DNA of 64,000 nt from Rhodococcus antarcticus (GCF_026153295.1 NZ_CP110615.1:1736001-1800000); one strand, 5' to 3'; positions 21,613 to 32,092 are shown, counted from the stretch's first letter. Made by a program: numbers and translations. The notes: a model not told the origin generated them from the letters alone.

Positions 21613-22773
21613 GTGCACACACGGGGGGTCAGGTTGGGACCGGCGCAGCGCCGGCGGGCGGTGGGTGTCGTGGGCACTGTGCTCGGAGCCGCCCTGCTGG
21701 TGGCATCGGTCCCCGCCAGCGCGCGGACCGACCTGCCCGCGTTCGCCGGGACTGCCGGGCTGCCCACCATCGGCTACCAGGTCATCGGGGTCAGCTACCC
21801 CACCCCGCTCGGCGGCGGCGGCAGCGGCGACGCGGCCGCTCCCCCGGTCTCCGCCCCGCTCGTCCTACCGCCGGCCCCCGGAGAGCCGGCAACCGAAGCG
21901 GCCGCCGGCACGGTCGGTGCCCTCGGCATCCCCGACGTGGCCGTCGCCGCGTACCAGGCGGCAGCAGACAGGCTGACGCGCGACCAGCCGGGCTGCCGCG
22001 TGCCGTGGACCCTGATCGCCGGCATCGGTCGCGTCGAGTCCGGGCACGCCCGCGGCGGGCGGGTCGACGCCGCCGGTCGGACCGCACCACTCATCCTGGG
22101 TCCGGTGCTCGACGGCACGCTGGCCGGCAACGCGGCCATCCGCGACACCGACAAGGGACGCTACGACCAGGACACGGTCTGGGACCGTGCGGTGGGCCCG
22201 ATGCAGTTCCTGCCGGGCACGTGGGAGCGGTGGGGCGCCGACGGCAACGGGGACGGGGTGGCCGACCCGCACAACATCCGCGACTCAGCTCTCGGCACCG
22301 GCCGCTACCTCTGCTCCGGAGGCGGCGACCTCAGCCAGGACGGTCCCGCGCGCGCGGCCGTCTTCAGCTACAACCACTCCTCCGCCTACGTGGACACCGT
22401 CCTCGCCTGGTCGCACGCCTACGCGACGGGTGCCGTGACGATCCCCGCCCTGCCGCCCGCCCCGGCCACCACGACACCCGGGCCGTCCGCGACCACCGCG
22501 GGCGCGGCCACCACGACACCCGGGCCGTCCGCGACCACCGCGGGCGCGGCCATCACCGCGGGCGCGACCACCACCAAGGCCACCACGACGCCGGCGGACG
22601 CCGGGACACCCGCCGCGGACGCCCCCTCGCCGACCACCGACACCACCACCACCGCCACCGCCACCGCACCGGCAGCCACCACCAGCACCGCCACGCCTCC
22701 GAGCGCCGAGCCGGTCCCGTCGAGCGGTCCGGCCCTGAGCACGGGCCCGATCAGCTCGCCCGCCGCCCCGTAG
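21613..22773 (+). CDS. Secreted lytic murein transglycosylase (MltB/SLT_2-like)
   Basis: A 386-residue exported protein starting at GTG 21613 (an upstream in-frame GTG at 21580 is possible). Residues 1-40 form a signal peptide (GTVLGAALLVASVPASA). The catalytic region at about 110-275 shows WTLIAGIGRVESGHARGG with the catalytic Glu, then VGPMQFLPGTWERWGADGNGDGVADPHNI and AVFSYNHSSAYVDTVLAW, the SLT_2/MltB hallmarks. It should cleave peptidoglycan glycan strands outside the membrane. The last 110 residues are a low-complexity Thr/Ala/Pro tail with two identical 14-residue repeats, probably a wall-spanning linker. Confidence 0.9.
   Translation: MHTRGVRLGPAQRRRAVGVVGTVLGAALLVASVPASARTDLPAFAGTAGLPTIGYQVIGVSYPTPLGGGGSGDAAAPPVSAPLVLPPAPGEPATEAAAGTVGALGIPDVAVAAYQAAADRLTRDQPGCRVPWTLIAGIGRVESGHARGGRVDAAGRTAPLILGPVLDGTLAGNAAIRDTDKGRYDQDTVWDRAVGPMQFLPGTWERWGADGNGDGVADPHNIRDSALGTGRYLCSGGGDLSQDGPARAAVFSYNHSSAYVDTVLAWSHAYATGAVTIPALPPAPATTTPGPSATTAGAATTTPGPSATTAGAAITAGATTTKATTTPADAGTPAADAPSPTTDTTTTATATAPAATTSTATPPSAEPVPSSGPALSTGPISSPAAP
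22464..22551. repeat. 42-bp direct repeat in the transglycosylase tail
   Basis: Two consecutive copies with a 42-base period, at 22464-22505 and from 22506, identical or nearly so. They encode the repeated unit ATTTPGPSATTAGA. The sequence falls in the Thr/Ala/Pro-rich linker and is in frame, so copy-number change would only lengthen or shorten the tail. Confidence 0.9.
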
Positions 22774-22860
22774 CCCGTTCGACCGGCCAGCGGGCACTCC
22801 GTGGGTGAGATAGGCCCGCCGCACCACGGCGAGGCGCCCAGGAGGTGGGACGATGGATGC

Positions 22861-23121
22861 GTGTCGACACCCGAGGACCTCGCCCGGGCCCGTCGCGCCG
22901 AACGTCGTGCAGCCCTGCGACGCGCGCACCCGGACCTGGGGGGATCGTCAGAGGCGCTGCGGCACGTCCTGGCGGCCGACCGTGTCCCGGTGCTCGCGGA
23001 CGTCGAGGTCGTCTCCACCCGTCTGCGGTCCGTGCGACGCCGCGCCCGGGCCGCCACGACGACCTTGCGCGCACGGCTGCCGCGGCGCGTGCCGGGGGCG
23101 TTGCGTCGCTTCACGCTCTGA
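22861..23121 (+). CDS. Small basic protein with a J-domain-like HPD motif
   Basis: An 86-residue, highly basic protein (VSTPEDLARARRAERRAALRRAHPDLGGSS; then an Arg-rich tail ending LRRFTL). The HPDLGGS tripeptide context after a basic helix resembles helix II and the HPD loop of DnaJ-type J domains, though the full domain is too short to confirm. GTG 22861 is 14-15 bases after AGGAGG, a long spacing; an in-frame GTG at 22801 is possible. It sits between the transglycosylase and the BNR protein on the same strand. I do not assign a function. Confidence 0.55.
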   Translation: MSTPEDLARARRAERRAALRRAHPDLGGSSEALRHVLAADRVPVLADVEVVSTRLRSVRRRARAATTTLRARLPRRVPGALRRFTL

Positions 23122-23196
23122 GGTCCGGTTGCCACCGATGAGTTCACCCCGGCAGGACCGTCCACCGTGCACGGACACACGAGACGGAGGCACGGC

Positions 23197-24308
<1,112 letters not shown>

Positions 24309-24312
<4 letters not shown>

Positions 24313-24605
24313 GTGGTGTCCGGGTCGTGCTGCCGAGGCACCTGCGCACCCTGGCGCACTGCACGGGCGAGGTGGTGGTGGAGGCTGCCCCCACGCAGCG
24401 GGCGGTCCTCGACGCGGTGGAGCTGCGCTACCCGGTGCTCCGCGGCACCCTGCGAGACCCGTCCAGCGGTCGACGACGCCCGTTCGTCCGCTTCTTCGCC
24501 TGCGATCAGGACCTGTCCCACGACGATCCTGACGCACCGCTGCCCGAACCGGTCGCGGCCGGCTCGGAGCCGTTCCGCGTGGTCGGCGCGATGGCCGGCG
24601 GCTGA
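24309..24605 (+). CDS. MoaD/ThiS family ubiquitin-like protein
   Basis: A 98-residue beta-grasp protein ([56 protein letters not shown]). It ends AMAGG, the C-terminal di-glycine at residues 97-98 needed for adenylation and thiocarboxylation in sulfur carriers or for conjugation in ubiquitin-like modifiers. It overlaps the BNR-propeller gene by four bases. No MoeB/ThiF activator is in the window. It may be a sulfur carrier for an unknown pathway or a protein modifier; the pairing with a propeller is the main functional hint. Confidence 0.82.
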
Positions 24606-24624
24606 CGGCTCGCGGACGGGCCGG

Positions 24625-24834
24625 TCAGGACGCGACGAGGAGCTCGGCCAGCTCGACGACGCAGGTGCACCCGCCGTCGACCTCCTCGCACGTGAGCTCG
24701 GCAAGGGTGTGCCGGACCCGGTCGAGATCGACGCAGCCGGGCTCCGTGCACTCCACGGCCGCATCGAGGTGCGCCACGAGCGAGCCGTGGCAGTGGTCCA
24801 GCTCGGCCGTGCAGTCGGGGCAGGTGGTGACCAT
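24625..24834 (-). CDS. Small Cys-rich, probably zinc-binding protein
   Basis: A 69-residue protein beginning MVTTCPDCTAELDHCHG and containing CTEPGCVD and LTCEEVDGGCTCVV; nine Cys and two or three His suggest one or two Zn or Fe-S sites. I choose ATG 24834 because GAGGT lies five bases upstream. Longer in-frame starts at 24867 and 24891 would run through a perfect palindrome that is better explained as an operator. It is convergent with the MoaD-like gene. The role is unknown; with its own operator it may be a self-regulated metal or redox protein. Confidence 0.6.
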   Translation of the reverse strand: MVTTCPDCTAELDHCHGSLVAHLDAAVECTEPGCVDLDRVRHTLAELTCEEVDGGCTCVVELAELLVAS

Positions 24835-24852
24835 GGTGACCTCGCGTTCGTC

Positions 24853-24876
24853 GGTAATGACAAGCATGTCATTACC
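24853..24876. promoter_or_regulatory. 24-bp perfect palindrome, probable operator
   Basis: GGTAATGACA, a 4-base spacer, then TGTCATTACC: ten-base arms with no mismatch, at 24853-24862 and 24867-24876. It stands out as AT-rich in a GC-rich region. It lies 19-42 bases upstream of the ATG of the small Cys-rich gene (minus strand), where a promoter is expected, and about 1 kb from the start of ku. The shape suits a dimeric GntR, TetR or MarR-type repressor. No regulator gene is adjacent, so the binding protein is unknown. Confidence 0.8.
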
Positions 24877-24920
24877 TGAGGGGTCCGACAAGAACGCGGA
24901 CCTCAGCGCGTCGAGCCTGG

Positions 24921-25901
24921 TCAGGCCTGCGTCGCCGCAGCCTTCTTCGACGCCGCAGCCTTCGTGGCCGGGGCTTTCGTGCTCGCGGCCTTCGTGGCCG
25001 GGGTCTTCTTCGCAGCCGGGGTCTTCTTCGCAGCAGCCTTCGTGGCGGCGGCCTTCGCTACCGGGGCCTTCTTCGCGGCCGGGGCCGTGGTGGGCTCCGC
25101 GCCGCTGCCCTCACGGGTGCGCCGGCTGGCCTCGATGCTCGCGGTGAGCGCGGACATCAGGTCGATGACGGTGCCGCCGGTGTCGTCCGCGGTCGGTGGC
25201 GTCACGGCCTCCTTGCCGGCCACCTTGCGGTCGATCAAGGCTTCCAGCTGGAGCCGGTAGGTGTCCTGGTACTGGCGCGGGTCGAACACCTCGTCGGACA
25301 TCGAGTCGATGAGCGAGCCCGCCATGGCCAGCTCGGCGTCGCGCACCGGGGGTGCGTCCTCCCGCAGGAACGCGAAGTCCGGCGCCCGCACCTCGTCGGG
25401 CCACAGCATGGTCGAGAGGACCAGGCAGTCTGCGTGCACGCGCAGCAGGGCAAGCGACTCCCGCTGCCGCAGCGCGATCTTGGCCACGGCCACGTGCCCG
25501 GACTTGTGCAGGGCGTCGCGCAGCAGCAGGTAGGGCTTGATCCCGCCCTTCTGCGGCTCCAGGAAGTAGGTCTTGTCGAAGTAGATGGGGTCCACGGCCT
25601 CCAGCGGCACGAACTCCAGCACGTCCACGGCCTTGGTGCTGGGCACCTGCAGGGTGGCGAAGTCCTCGTCGGTCAGCACCACCACCGTCCCGTCGGCGGT
25701 CTCGTGTCCCTTCGCGATGTCGTGGTAGGGCACCTCGGCGCCGTCCACGGAGCAGACCCGCTTCGTCTGCACCCGGCCACCGTCCTCGGCGTGCACCTGG
25801 TGGAAGGTGACGCTCCGGCTCTCGGTCGCCACGTAGAGGTTCACCGGGATCGAGACCAGGCCGAAGGAGACCGCGCCCTTCCACATGGACCGCATGGGCA
25901 T
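24921..25901 (-). CDS. ku: Ku protein, non-homologous end joining
   Basis: A 326-residue DNA-end-binding protein. MRSMWKGAVSFGLVSIPVNLYVATE is the typical bacterial Ku start; later blocks FHQVHAEDGGRVQTKRVCS, VDPIYFDKTYFLEPQKGG and ESLALLRVHADCLVLSTMLWPDEVR confirm the family. It forms a ring on broken ends and recruits LigD, which is not in this window. The C-terminal 70 residues are Lys/Ala repeats (KKTPAAKKTPATKAA), longer than the minimal Ku and likely DNA-binding. ATG 25901 has GGAGGT seven bases upstream; the longer open frame upstream has no family sequence. Confidence 0.95.
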   Translation of the reverse strand: MPMRSMWKGAVSFGLVSIPVNLYVATESRSVTFHQVHAEDGGRVQTKRVCSVDGAEVPYHDIAKGHETADGTVVVLTDEDFATLQVPSTKAVDVLEFVPLEAVDPIYFDKTYFLEPQKGGIKPYLLLRDALHKSGHVAVAKIALRQRESLALLRVHADCLVLSTMLWPDEVRAPDFAFLREDAPPVRDAELAMAGSLIDSMSDEVFDPRQYQDTYRLQLEALIDRKVAGKEAVTPPTADDTGGTVIDLMSALTASIEASRRTREGSGAEPTTAPAAKKAPVAKAAATKAAAKKTPAAKKTPATKAASTKAPATKAAASKKAAATQA

Positions 25902-26113
25902 GGTGCGCACCTCCTCCGACCACGGCGCGTCGCCGTAGACCAGGGAATCTACGACAGAACCGCTCCGGCGCGCGGAGTCGGCGCGCGGCGGGTCGGCAGC
26001 GGGTCCACGCCGGGGTCGCTGGCGAGGGGCACCAGGTATTCCCAGGTCAGGATGCCTCCAACGCCACACCGTCCGAGCCTGCGGAGCTCCTGCTGGCGGC
26101 CGACAATCATCCT

Positions 26114-26494
26114 GTGTCCGTCACCAGCACCCTCCACCGCAACCACCACCACACCGCCGCAGACCGTGACACCGTCCTCATCACCGACGCTCCCGTGTCC
26201 TTCACCGAGCAGCACGACGCCCGGGTCCGCAAGTACGTCCTGCTCATGTCGCTGCGCATCCCGGCCCTCGTGCTCGCGGCCGTGCTCTACGCCGCGACCG
26301 GGCTGTGGTGGCTGCCGCTGATCGTCGTCGCCGCATCCCTGCCGCTGCCGTGGGTGGCCGTGCTCATCGCCAACGACGGCCCGCCCCGTGCGCGCGAGGA
26401 CGTCGACCGCTACATCTGGGGCACCGAGGTCCAGGCACCGGCGATCGCGGCGCCCGCACGTCGTGAGCTCGACGCCGCCAAGCACCAGGACTGA
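26114..26494 (+). CDS. DUF3099 family membrane protein
   Basis: A 126-residue protein with a His/Thr-rich start, the motif DTVLITDAPVSFTEQHDARVRKYVLLMSLRI, and two transmembrane helices (about 46-62 and 66-88: PALVLAAVLYAATGLWW; PLIVVAASLPLPWVAVLIAN). This is DUF3099, a small actinobacterial family of unknown function. GTG 26114 follows about 210 bases of non-coding DNA shared with ku. An inverted repeat just downstream may end its transcript. Confidence 0.85.
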   Translation: MSVTSTLHRNHHHTAADRDTVLITDAPVSFTEQHDARVRKYVLLMSLRIPALVLAAVLYAATGLWWLPLIVVAASLPLPWVAVLIANDGPPRAREDVDRYIWGTEVQAPAIAAPARRELDAAKHQD

Positions 26495-26798
26495 GCCCGA
26501 CGCTGGTGGGTGGGCGCCAGGGCCCTGAGGATCGCTGACGCCCACCCCGGTGAGCGGCGCACGTCGCGTGGCCACCAGGTCCGGAGGACGCCCGCGAGCA
26601 GGTCGAGCCGCACCGCGGCGTCCGGGGACCACCAGACCACGTCCGACCCTGCCCGTGCAGAACGAGCTCGCCCGGCCCCGACCCATCCCGAGCGGGGGCC
26701 CGTCCGGGACAGGGCTAGCGTGCGACCACGCAGTGCTGCCCCGGACCACTGGCCGGCTGTCGAACACCCCGTGTGGACGACGAGAGGCCGGTGCGAGC
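26495..26798. other. Intergenic region with a possible stem-loop terminator
   Basis: No convincing gene in about 300 bases. At 26508-26516 and 26539-26547 GGGTGGGCG and CGCCCACCC form a perfect nine-base stem around a 22-base loop, 14 bases after the DUF3099 stop. There is no following T tract, so this would be a GC-hairpin terminator at best. The right part must hold the promoter of the ANTAR gene; GAGAGG at about 26782 is its likely ribosome-binding site. No DosR-type box is visible here. Confidence 0.4.
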
Positions 26799-27548
26799 GT
26801 GGAGCCGTTCCCCGCGGCGGTGCCCGACCACCTGCGCGAGCTGTACCTCGACGCGCTGTCGGGGCGCACGGTGTCCCCGTCGGCCCTGTGCGTGGCGTGC
26901 ACCCTCGTCCTGCCCGTGCAGGACGCGTCCGTCGTCTCCGTGCTCGGCCACGGCTCCCTCGAGCTGGCCGGTGCGAGCGACGGCGCGGCCGCAGGGCTGG
27001 TGGAGCACCAGCTCGGTGCCGGGGACGGACCGACGCTCGAGGCCCTCTCCCGAGGCGGCCCCGTCCTGCTGGCCGACCAGGGCCGTGGCGTGGGCACCAC
27101 CCGGTGGCCGCTGCTGGCGGCGGCGCACCCCGAGGCGCTGGCCGGAGCCGTCTACGCCCTCCCCCTGCAGCGCGGCGCCATCCGGCTGGGGGTGCTGACC
27201 CTGCGCCGCCCGGACACCACGCCGCTGGCGGCGGCCGAGTTCGCCGCCGTGGTCGACGCCGCCGAGACCGTGACGACCGTGCTGCTGCTCGACGGGGTGG
27301 CCGCCGCGCCCGGACCACCCCAGGAGCACGGCGGGTGGCCGCACGACAACCCGCTGACCGCCGAGGTGCACCAGGCGACGGGCATGGTGCTGGCCCAGCT
27401 CGACGTGGGGGTGCGCGAGGCCTACCTCCGCCTGCGCGCGCACGCCTTCGCCGAGGGGCTCCCGCTCTCGGAGGTGGCGCACGCGGTGGTCGCCCGCACG
27501 CTGCGCTTCACCCCCGAGCTCGACCACCCCCGTCCCGACGGCCGGTGA
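26799..27548 (+). CDS. GAF-ANTAR antiterminator-type regulator
   Basis: A 249-residue protein. A GAF-like domain at about 10-165 (QDASVVSVLGHGSLELAG; AGAVYALPLQRGAIRLGVLTLRR) is followed by an ANTAR domain at about 190-240 (AEVHQATGMVLAQLDVGVREAYLRLRAHAF; LSEVAHAVVARTL). ANTAR proteins bind paired hairpins in nascent RNA and prevent termination; the GAF domain would sense a small molecule or partner. GTG 26799 is chosen because the sequence upstream is Arg/Pro-rich and unrelated. It converges on pckG. Its RNA targets cannot be named. Confidence 0.82.
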   Translation: MEPFPAAVPDHLRELYLDALSGRTVSPSALCVACTLVLPVQDASVVSVLGHGSLELAGASDGAAAGLVEHQLGAGDGPTLEALSRGGPVLLADQGRGVGTTRWPLLAAAHPEALAGAVYALPLQRGAIRLGVLTLRRPDTTPLAAAEFAAVVDAAETVTTVLLLDGVAAAPGPPQEHGGWPHDNPLTAEVHQATGMVLAQLDVGVREAYLRLRAHAFAEGLPLSEVAHAVVARTLRFTPELDHPRPDGR

Positions 27549-27676
27549 CGGTCGTCCTCCGGGCCGGGTCGGTCTCGAGGACGTTGGTGAGCTCCTCGGA
27601 GAGGGTGGCAGGGCCGAGCGGACCCGGGGGGAACGGGACCTCCGGCCTGCCGCCCGGGCCCGGTTGGTGGGTGGGT

Positions 27677-29497
27677 TCAGCCCAGCCGCACCCGCAGGTC
27701 GGTGAGCTCGTCGCGCAGCGCACCGGGCAGCCGGTCGCCGATGGTCGCGAACCACTCCTCCAGCAGCGGGAGCTCGTCCCGCCACTGCTCCCGGTCCACG
27801 GCCAGCGCCGCGGCCAGGTCGGCCGGGTCGACGTCGAGGCCGTCCAGGTCCAGCGACCCGGGGGTGGGCACGACGCCCAGCGGAGTCTGCACCCCGGACG
27901 CCGTGCCCTCGATGCGCTCGACCGCCCACTTCAGCACGCGGCTGTTCTCGCCGAACCCGGGCCACAGGAACTGCCCCTCCGGGCCGCGCCGGAACCAGTT
28001 GACGTAGAAGATCTTCGGTGCCGCCGACCCGGCGCGGGCACCCACGTCGAGCCAGTGCTGCAGGTAGTCGCCCACGTGGTAGCCGAGGAACGGCAGCATG
28101 GCCATCGGGTCGCGGCGCACCACGCCCACCGCACCGGTGGCCGCGGCCGTCGTCTCGCTGGACAGCGTCGCGCCGAGGAACGTCCCGTGGGCCCAGCTGC
28201 GGGACTCGAGGACCAGCGGCACGGTGCTGCGGCGCCGGCCGCCGAAGAAGATGGCCGAGATCGGCACGCCCGCCGGGTCGTCCCACTCCGGGGCGAGGAT
28301 CGGGCACTGCGCCATGGGTGTGCAGTAGCGGGAGTTGGGGTGCGCTGCCGGGGTGCCTGTCTCCGGGGTCCAGCTCTGCCCGTGCCAGTCGGTGAGGTGG
28401 GCGGGCGGCACGTCCGTGGCCCCCTCCCACCACACGTCGCCGCCGTCGGTGAGCGCGACGTTGGTGAAGATCGTGTGCCCGCGCTCGAGGGTGGTCATCG
28501 CGTGCGGGTTGGTGTGCGGACCGGTGCCCGGGGCGACGCCGAAGAAGCCGAGCTCGGGGTTGACGGCGTAGAGCCGACCGTCGGCGCCCGGCCGCATCCA
28601 GGCGATGTCGTCGCCGAGGGTCTGCACCGTCCAGCCCGGGATGGTGGGCGAGAGCATCGCGAGGTTGGTCTTGCCGCAGGCGGACGGGAACGCCGCCGCG
28701 ACGAAGTGCACGGCGCCCGCGGGCGAGGTGAGCTTGAGGATGAGCATGTGCTCGGCGAGCCAGCCCTCGTCGCGCCCCATCACCGACGCGATCCGCAGCG
28801 AGAAGCACTTCTTGCCCAGCAGCGCGTTGCCGCCGTAGCCCGAGCCGTAGCTGCGGATCTCGCGGGTCTCCGGGAAGTGGCAGATGAACTTGGTCTCGTT
28901 GCAGGGCCACGCGACGTCGGCCTGGCCGGGTGCGAGCGGAGCCCCCACCGAGTGCAGGGCCTTGACGAACGGGGCGTCGGACCCCAACGCCTTCAGCACG
29001 CGCGCGCCCATCCGGGTCATCACCTGCATGCTCACCGCGACGTAGGCGGAGTCGGTGATCTGCACCCCGAGCTTCGGGTCGGCCGCGCCGAGGGGGCCCA
29101 TGCAGAACGGGACGACGTAGAGGGTCCGTCCGACCATGGCCCCGCGGTAGAGGTCGTCCAGCACCGCGGTCATCTCCGCCGGGTGCATCCAGTGGTTGGT
29201 GGGGCCGGCGTCGAGCTCCAGCTCGGAGCAGATGAAGGTGCGGTCCTCCACCCGCGCGACGTCCGCAGGGTCGGAGACGCACCAGAACGAGCTGGGCTTG
29301 GCCTTCTCGTCGAGCCGGACGAACGTGCCGGCGTCCACGAGCTGGGTGGTCAGGCGGTCCCACTCGGCCCGGGAGCCGTCGCACCACACCACGTCGTCGG
29401 GCCTGGTGAGCGCGACGACCTCCGCCACCCAGCGCAGCAGCTCGCCGTGCTCGGTGGGAGCGGGGGCGCGGGCGGCGAGATCGGTGGTCACGGTCAC
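27677..29497 (-). CDS. pckG: Phosphoenolpyruvate carboxykinase (GTP)
   Basis: A 606-residue enzyme, the normal length for GTP-dependent PEPCK. It interconverts oxaloacetate and PEP at the entry to gluconeogenesis. Diagnostic segments are [28 protein letters not shown], the P-loop with its reactive Cys, [33 protein letters not shown] and [18 protein letters not shown] 29497 ([10 protein letters not shown]) follows GAGGAG; the longer open frame upstream is basic and unrelated. The gene is downstream of the SulP gene on the same strand with a 58-base gap and may have its own promoter. Confidence 0.97.
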   Translation of the reverse strand: MTVTTDLAARAPAPTEHGELLRWVAEVVALTRPDDVVWCDGSRAEWDRLTTQLVDAGTFVRLDEKAKPSSFWCVSDPADVARVEDRTFICSELELDAGPTNHWMHPAEMTAVLDDLYRGAMVGRTLYVVPFCMGPLGAADPKLGVQITDSAYVAVSMQVMTRMGARVLKALGSDAPFVKALHSVGAPLAPGQADVAWPCNETKFICHFPETREIRSYGSGYGGNALLGKKCFSLRIASVMGRDEGWLAEHMLILKLTSPAGAVHFVAAAFPSACGKTNLAMLSPTIPGWTVQTLGDDIAWMRPGADGRLYAVNPELGFFGVAPGTGPHTNPHAMTTLERGHTIFTNVALTDGGDVWWEGATDVPPAHLTDWHGQSWTPETGTPAAHPNSRYCTPMAQCPILAPEWDDPAGVPISAIFFGGRRRSTVPLVLESRSWAHGTFLGATLSSETTAAATGAVGVVRRDPMAMLPFLGYHVGDYLQHWLDVGARAGSAAPKIFYVNWFRRGPEGQFLWPGFGENSRVLKWAVERIEGTASGVQTPLGVVPTPGSLDLDGLDVDPADLAAALAVDREQWRDELPLLEEWFATIGDRLPGALRDELTDLRVRLG

Positions 29498-29555
29498 GGT
29501 GTCTCCTCGGGGTGGGCGGCTGGAGCGGGGGGTTCGGGTGCGGTGCGGCGGTGGC

Positions 29556-31265
29556 TCACGCACGGGCGGGGTGGAGCTGGGCCTCGACGAGCTGCCGGGC
29601 CGCGGTGATCGCCGAGGGGGTGTCGGCGAAGACGAGCCCGTCGGCGCGGAGCTGGGCCCCTACGCCGAGGGTGGCGAGCACCGCGTCGTGGTCGGGGGTG
29701 ATGCCCGAGATCAGCACGGTGGTGCCGCGGCGCTCGAGGGTGGTGATGGTGTCGCCCAGCACGTGGGCGCCGGTGGCGTCGAGCGCGCTGACCCGCGACA
29801 TCCGCAGGATGACCACCCGCACGTCGGCGATGTCGGCCAGCTCGAGCAGGACGCGGTGGGCGGCGGCGAAGAACAGCGGACCCTCGAGCCGGTAGGCGAC
29901 CACGTGCTCGTCGAGCAGGGCGCGCTCCTCGTCGGAGTGGTCACCGCCGTCCACGGGCACCTGGTCCAGCCGTGCGCTGCGGGCCACGGCGCGCAGCGCC
30001 AGCACCACTGCCGCGGCGATGCCGACCCCGACCGCGGTCACCAGGTCCACGGCCACCGTGACCCCGAACGTCAGGGTGACGATGACGGCGTCGGTGCGGG
30101 TCGAGCGGAGCAGGGCCCGCAGGGAGCTCACCTCGACCATCCGCACGCAGGTGGCGAACAGGACGCCGGCCAGCGCCGCCAGGGGGATCGAGGAGACCAG
30201 CGGTGCGGCGAGGAGGACCACGACGAGCAGGACCACGGCGTGGGTCACTGCTGCCAACCGCGACCGTGCGCCGGCCCGGACGTTGACCGCGGTCCGGGCG
30301 ATGGCTGCGGTGGCCGGGACGCCCCCGAACACGGGGACCACCAGGTTCGCCAGGCCCTGGCCGAACAGCTCGCGGTCCGGGTCGTGCCGCTCCCCCACGG
30401 TCATGCCGTCGGCCACGGTGGCGCACAGCAGGCTCTCCAGGGCGGCCAGCGCGGCGATGGCCAGCGCCGAGGTGAGCAGCGCGCCGGCCGCCGAGGGGTG
30501 CAGGAACGCGAGGGAGGGCGTGGGCAGACCGGACGGCAGTGCACCGAGCGTGGTGAGCCCCAGCGGAAGCACGGTCGCGAGCAGGGCGGCGAGCGCGACG
30601 CCCACCAGCGAGAACGGCACCCCCGGTCGCCACCGCGCCCCGAGCAGCATCACCGCCGCGACACCGAGCGCGGTGAGCGGCGCGGCGGGGTGCAGGTGGG
30701 CCAGCGACTGCCGCACCGCGTCGGCGGCCCGCGCCCACACCTTCTCCCCCGCCGGGTCTGCCACCCCGAGCGCGGCCGGGACCTGCTGCAGGGCGATGAC
30801 GACCGCGATGCCTGCGGTGAAGCCCTCGACGAGCGAGATGGGCAGCAGGCGCACGTAGCGACCCAGGCGGGCCAGCGCCATGGCGATCAGGACCAGCCCG
30901 GCCATCGCCCCCACCATGAGCACCCCGGACGCCCCGTAGGTGTGCACGATCGGGATGAGCACGACCGTCATGGCCCCGGTGGGTCCGGAGACCTGCAGGT
31001 TGGAGCCCCCGAAGACGGCCGCGACGATGCCGGCGACCACGGCGGTGGCGAGCCCGGCCTGGGCGCCGAGCCCCGAGGCCACCCCGAAGGCCAGCGCCAG
31101 GGGCAGCGCGACGACGGCAACCGTCAGTCCGGCGACCAGGTCGCGGCGCGGGTCGCGGCGCACCGCGGTGAGGTCGGCCCGCGCCGGCAGCAGGTTGCGG
31201 ACCCGGGACGCGTGCTCCAGGAGGAACGTGGCCGCGGGTCCCCTGGCCGTCGTCGCTGGGTCCAT
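29556..31265 (-). CDS. SulP family inorganic anion transporter with STAS domain
   Basis: A 569-residue membrane protein. [22 protein letters not shown] is the SulP signature near the N-terminus, and many transmembrane helices follow to about residue 420. The C-terminal STAS domain (about 445-560) includes [18 protein letters not shown] and [22 protein letters not shown], with the conserved Asp-Ala-Thr/Ser-Gly loop. Substrates in the family are sulfate, bicarbonate or dicarboxylates and cannot be told apart here. An ArsR-type regulator lies just upstream on the same strand; the AT-rich gap (31276-31312) is the likely control region. No clear ribosome-binding site precedes ATG 31265. Confidence 0.9.
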   Translation of the reverse strand: MDPATTARGPAATFLLEHASRVRNLLPARADLTAVRRDPRRDLVAGLTVAVVALPLALAFGVASGLGAQAGLATAVVAGIVAAVFGGSNLQVSGPTGAMTVVLIPIVHTYGASGVLMVGAMAGLVLIAMALARLGRYVRLLPISLVEGFTAGIAVVIALQQVPAALGVADPAGEKVWARAADAVRQSLAHLHPAAPLTALGVAAVMLLGARWRPGVPFSLVGVALAALLATVLPLGLTTLGALPSGLPTPSLAFLHPSAAGALLTSALAIAALAALESLLCATVADGMTVGERHDPDRELFGQGLANLVVPVFGGVPATAAIARTAVNVRAGARSRLAAVTHAVVLLVVVLLAAPLVSSIPLAALAGVLFATCVRMVEVSSLRALLRSTRTDAVIVTLTFGVTVAVDLVTAVGVGIAAAVVLALRAVARSARLDQVPVDGGDHSDEERALLDEHVVAYRLEGPLFFAAAHRVLLELADIADVRVVILRMSRVSALDATGAHVLGDTITTLERRGTTVLISGITPDHDAVLATLGVGAQLRADGLVFADTPSAITAARQLVEAQLHPARA

Positions 31266-31275
31266 GTCCGGACCG

Positions 31276-31312
31276 TAACCTAATTGACTAGTTCTTCATG
31301 TTGTCATGTGAC
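31276..31312 (-). promoter_or_regulatory. AT-rich putative promoter/operator of the SulP gene
   Basis: This is one of the few AT-rich patches in the window. It reads, on the plus strand, TAACCTAATTGACTAGTTC then TTCATGTTGTCATGTGAC, ending 11 bases before the SulP start codon. TGAC (31285-31288) and GTCA (31303-31306) make a weak inverted repeat. On the minus strand TAGGTT could serve as a -10. ArsR/SmtB repressors bind AT-rich imperfect dyads, and such a regulator is encoded about 70 bases upstream, so this is its most likely site. Only the base composition is directly seen. Confidence 0.45.
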
Positions 31313-31380
31313 GTGGGGATCACCGGGTGAGGACCTTCGTCCCGACCACGCGGCCCGAGGACCTCGGGGGGACCGGTCGC

Positions 31381-31728
31381 TCAGTCGGAGGCGGACCGGA
31401 GCTCGGTGAGCAGCTCGTCCTGGCCGGTGAGGACCGCGGCGAGGATCTGGCGGGCCGAGCGCAGCAGGTCCGCCACGTCCGGGGTGGCCAGGGTGTAGAG
31501 CACGGTCGATCCCCGCCGGGAGGACGACACCAGGCCGGAGCGGCGCAGCACCGCGAGCTGCTGGGACATGTTGGACGCCTCGACGCCCGTGTCTACCAGC
31601 AGCTCGCGCACCGGCCGTGGTCCGTCCTGCAGGAGCTCGAGCACCCGGATGCGGACCGGGTGGCCCAGGGTCCGGAACAGCTCGGCCTTGGCCTGGTAGA
31701 GCGGCACCGTCCCGCCCGCCCCGCTCAC
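31381..31728 (-). CDS. ArsR family transcriptional regulator
   Basis: A 115-residue winged-helix protein: LYQAKAELFRTLGHPVRIRVLELLQDGPRPVRELLVDTGVEASNMSQQLAVLRRSGLVSSSRRGSTVLY. This is the complete ArsR fold with recognition helix ASNMSQQLAVL. No ELCVCD-type metal site is present, so it may sense something other than a toxic metal (compare the sulfide or redox ArsR groups). It is transcribed toward the SulP transporter 115 bases downstream, which is its probable target. GTG 31728. Confidence 0.88.
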   Translation of the reverse strand: MSGAGGTVPLYQAKAELFRTLGHPVRIRVLELLQDGPRPVRELLVDTGVEASNMSQQLAVLRRSGLVSSSRRGSTVLYTLATPDVADLLRSARQILAAVLTGQDELLTELRSASD

Positions 31729-31749
31729 GAGGTGGACGCTACGCGAGGT

Positions 31750-31998
31750 TCAGGGCGCCGGCGGCAGCCGGAGGGTGCTGCGCACCGACCGCTCGACGAA
31801 CAGGGGGACGTACGTGCGCAGCCGGCAGCCGTCGAAGCGGCGGTGCGCGCGCAGGACCAGCTCTGCCACCACCTCCGGCCGGACGTCCGGGAACTCCGCG
31901 GTCAGCCGGGCGAGGACCCGGTCCAGCTCGTGCTGCTCGAGCTCGTCCGGCCCCGGGGCGAGGAGGGTGTGGGTGGCCAGGTCGGTCAGCGTGCTCAT
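31750..31998 (-). CDS. Small three-helix-bundle protein of unknown function
   Basis: An 82-residue helical protein: LDRVLARLTAEFPDVRPEVVAELVLRAHRRFDGCRLRTYVPLFVERSVRSTLR. The VxELVxxAHxRFxGCRLRTYVPLFVER block matches a small actinobacterial family described as a three-helix bundle dimerisation domain, frequently near stress or dormancy genes. It stops 21 bases before the ArsR start. A DosR-like box lies about 95 bases upstream at 32093-32107, so it probably belongs to the hypoxia regulon. Confidence 0.6.
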   Translation of the reverse strand: MSTLTDLATHTLLAPGPDELEQHELDRVLARLTAEFPDVRPEVVAELVLRAHRRFDGCRLRTYVPLFVERSVRSTLRLPPAP

Positions 31999-32092
31999 GG
32001 CGCCTCCTCGTCGTCACGGGCGCGGCGTGCGCCCGTGGCTGAGCCTGTGCGCTGCCCGCTCGTCGCGGCAGGACCGGGCGACCCCGGCGCCC

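Noticed and set aside
27635-27649. GGGACCTCCGGCCTG, a close match to the DosR-like box
   Set aside because: It lies between the convergent ends of the ANTAR gene and pckG, where no promoter is needed, so it is probably a chance match and a reminder of the false-positive rate.
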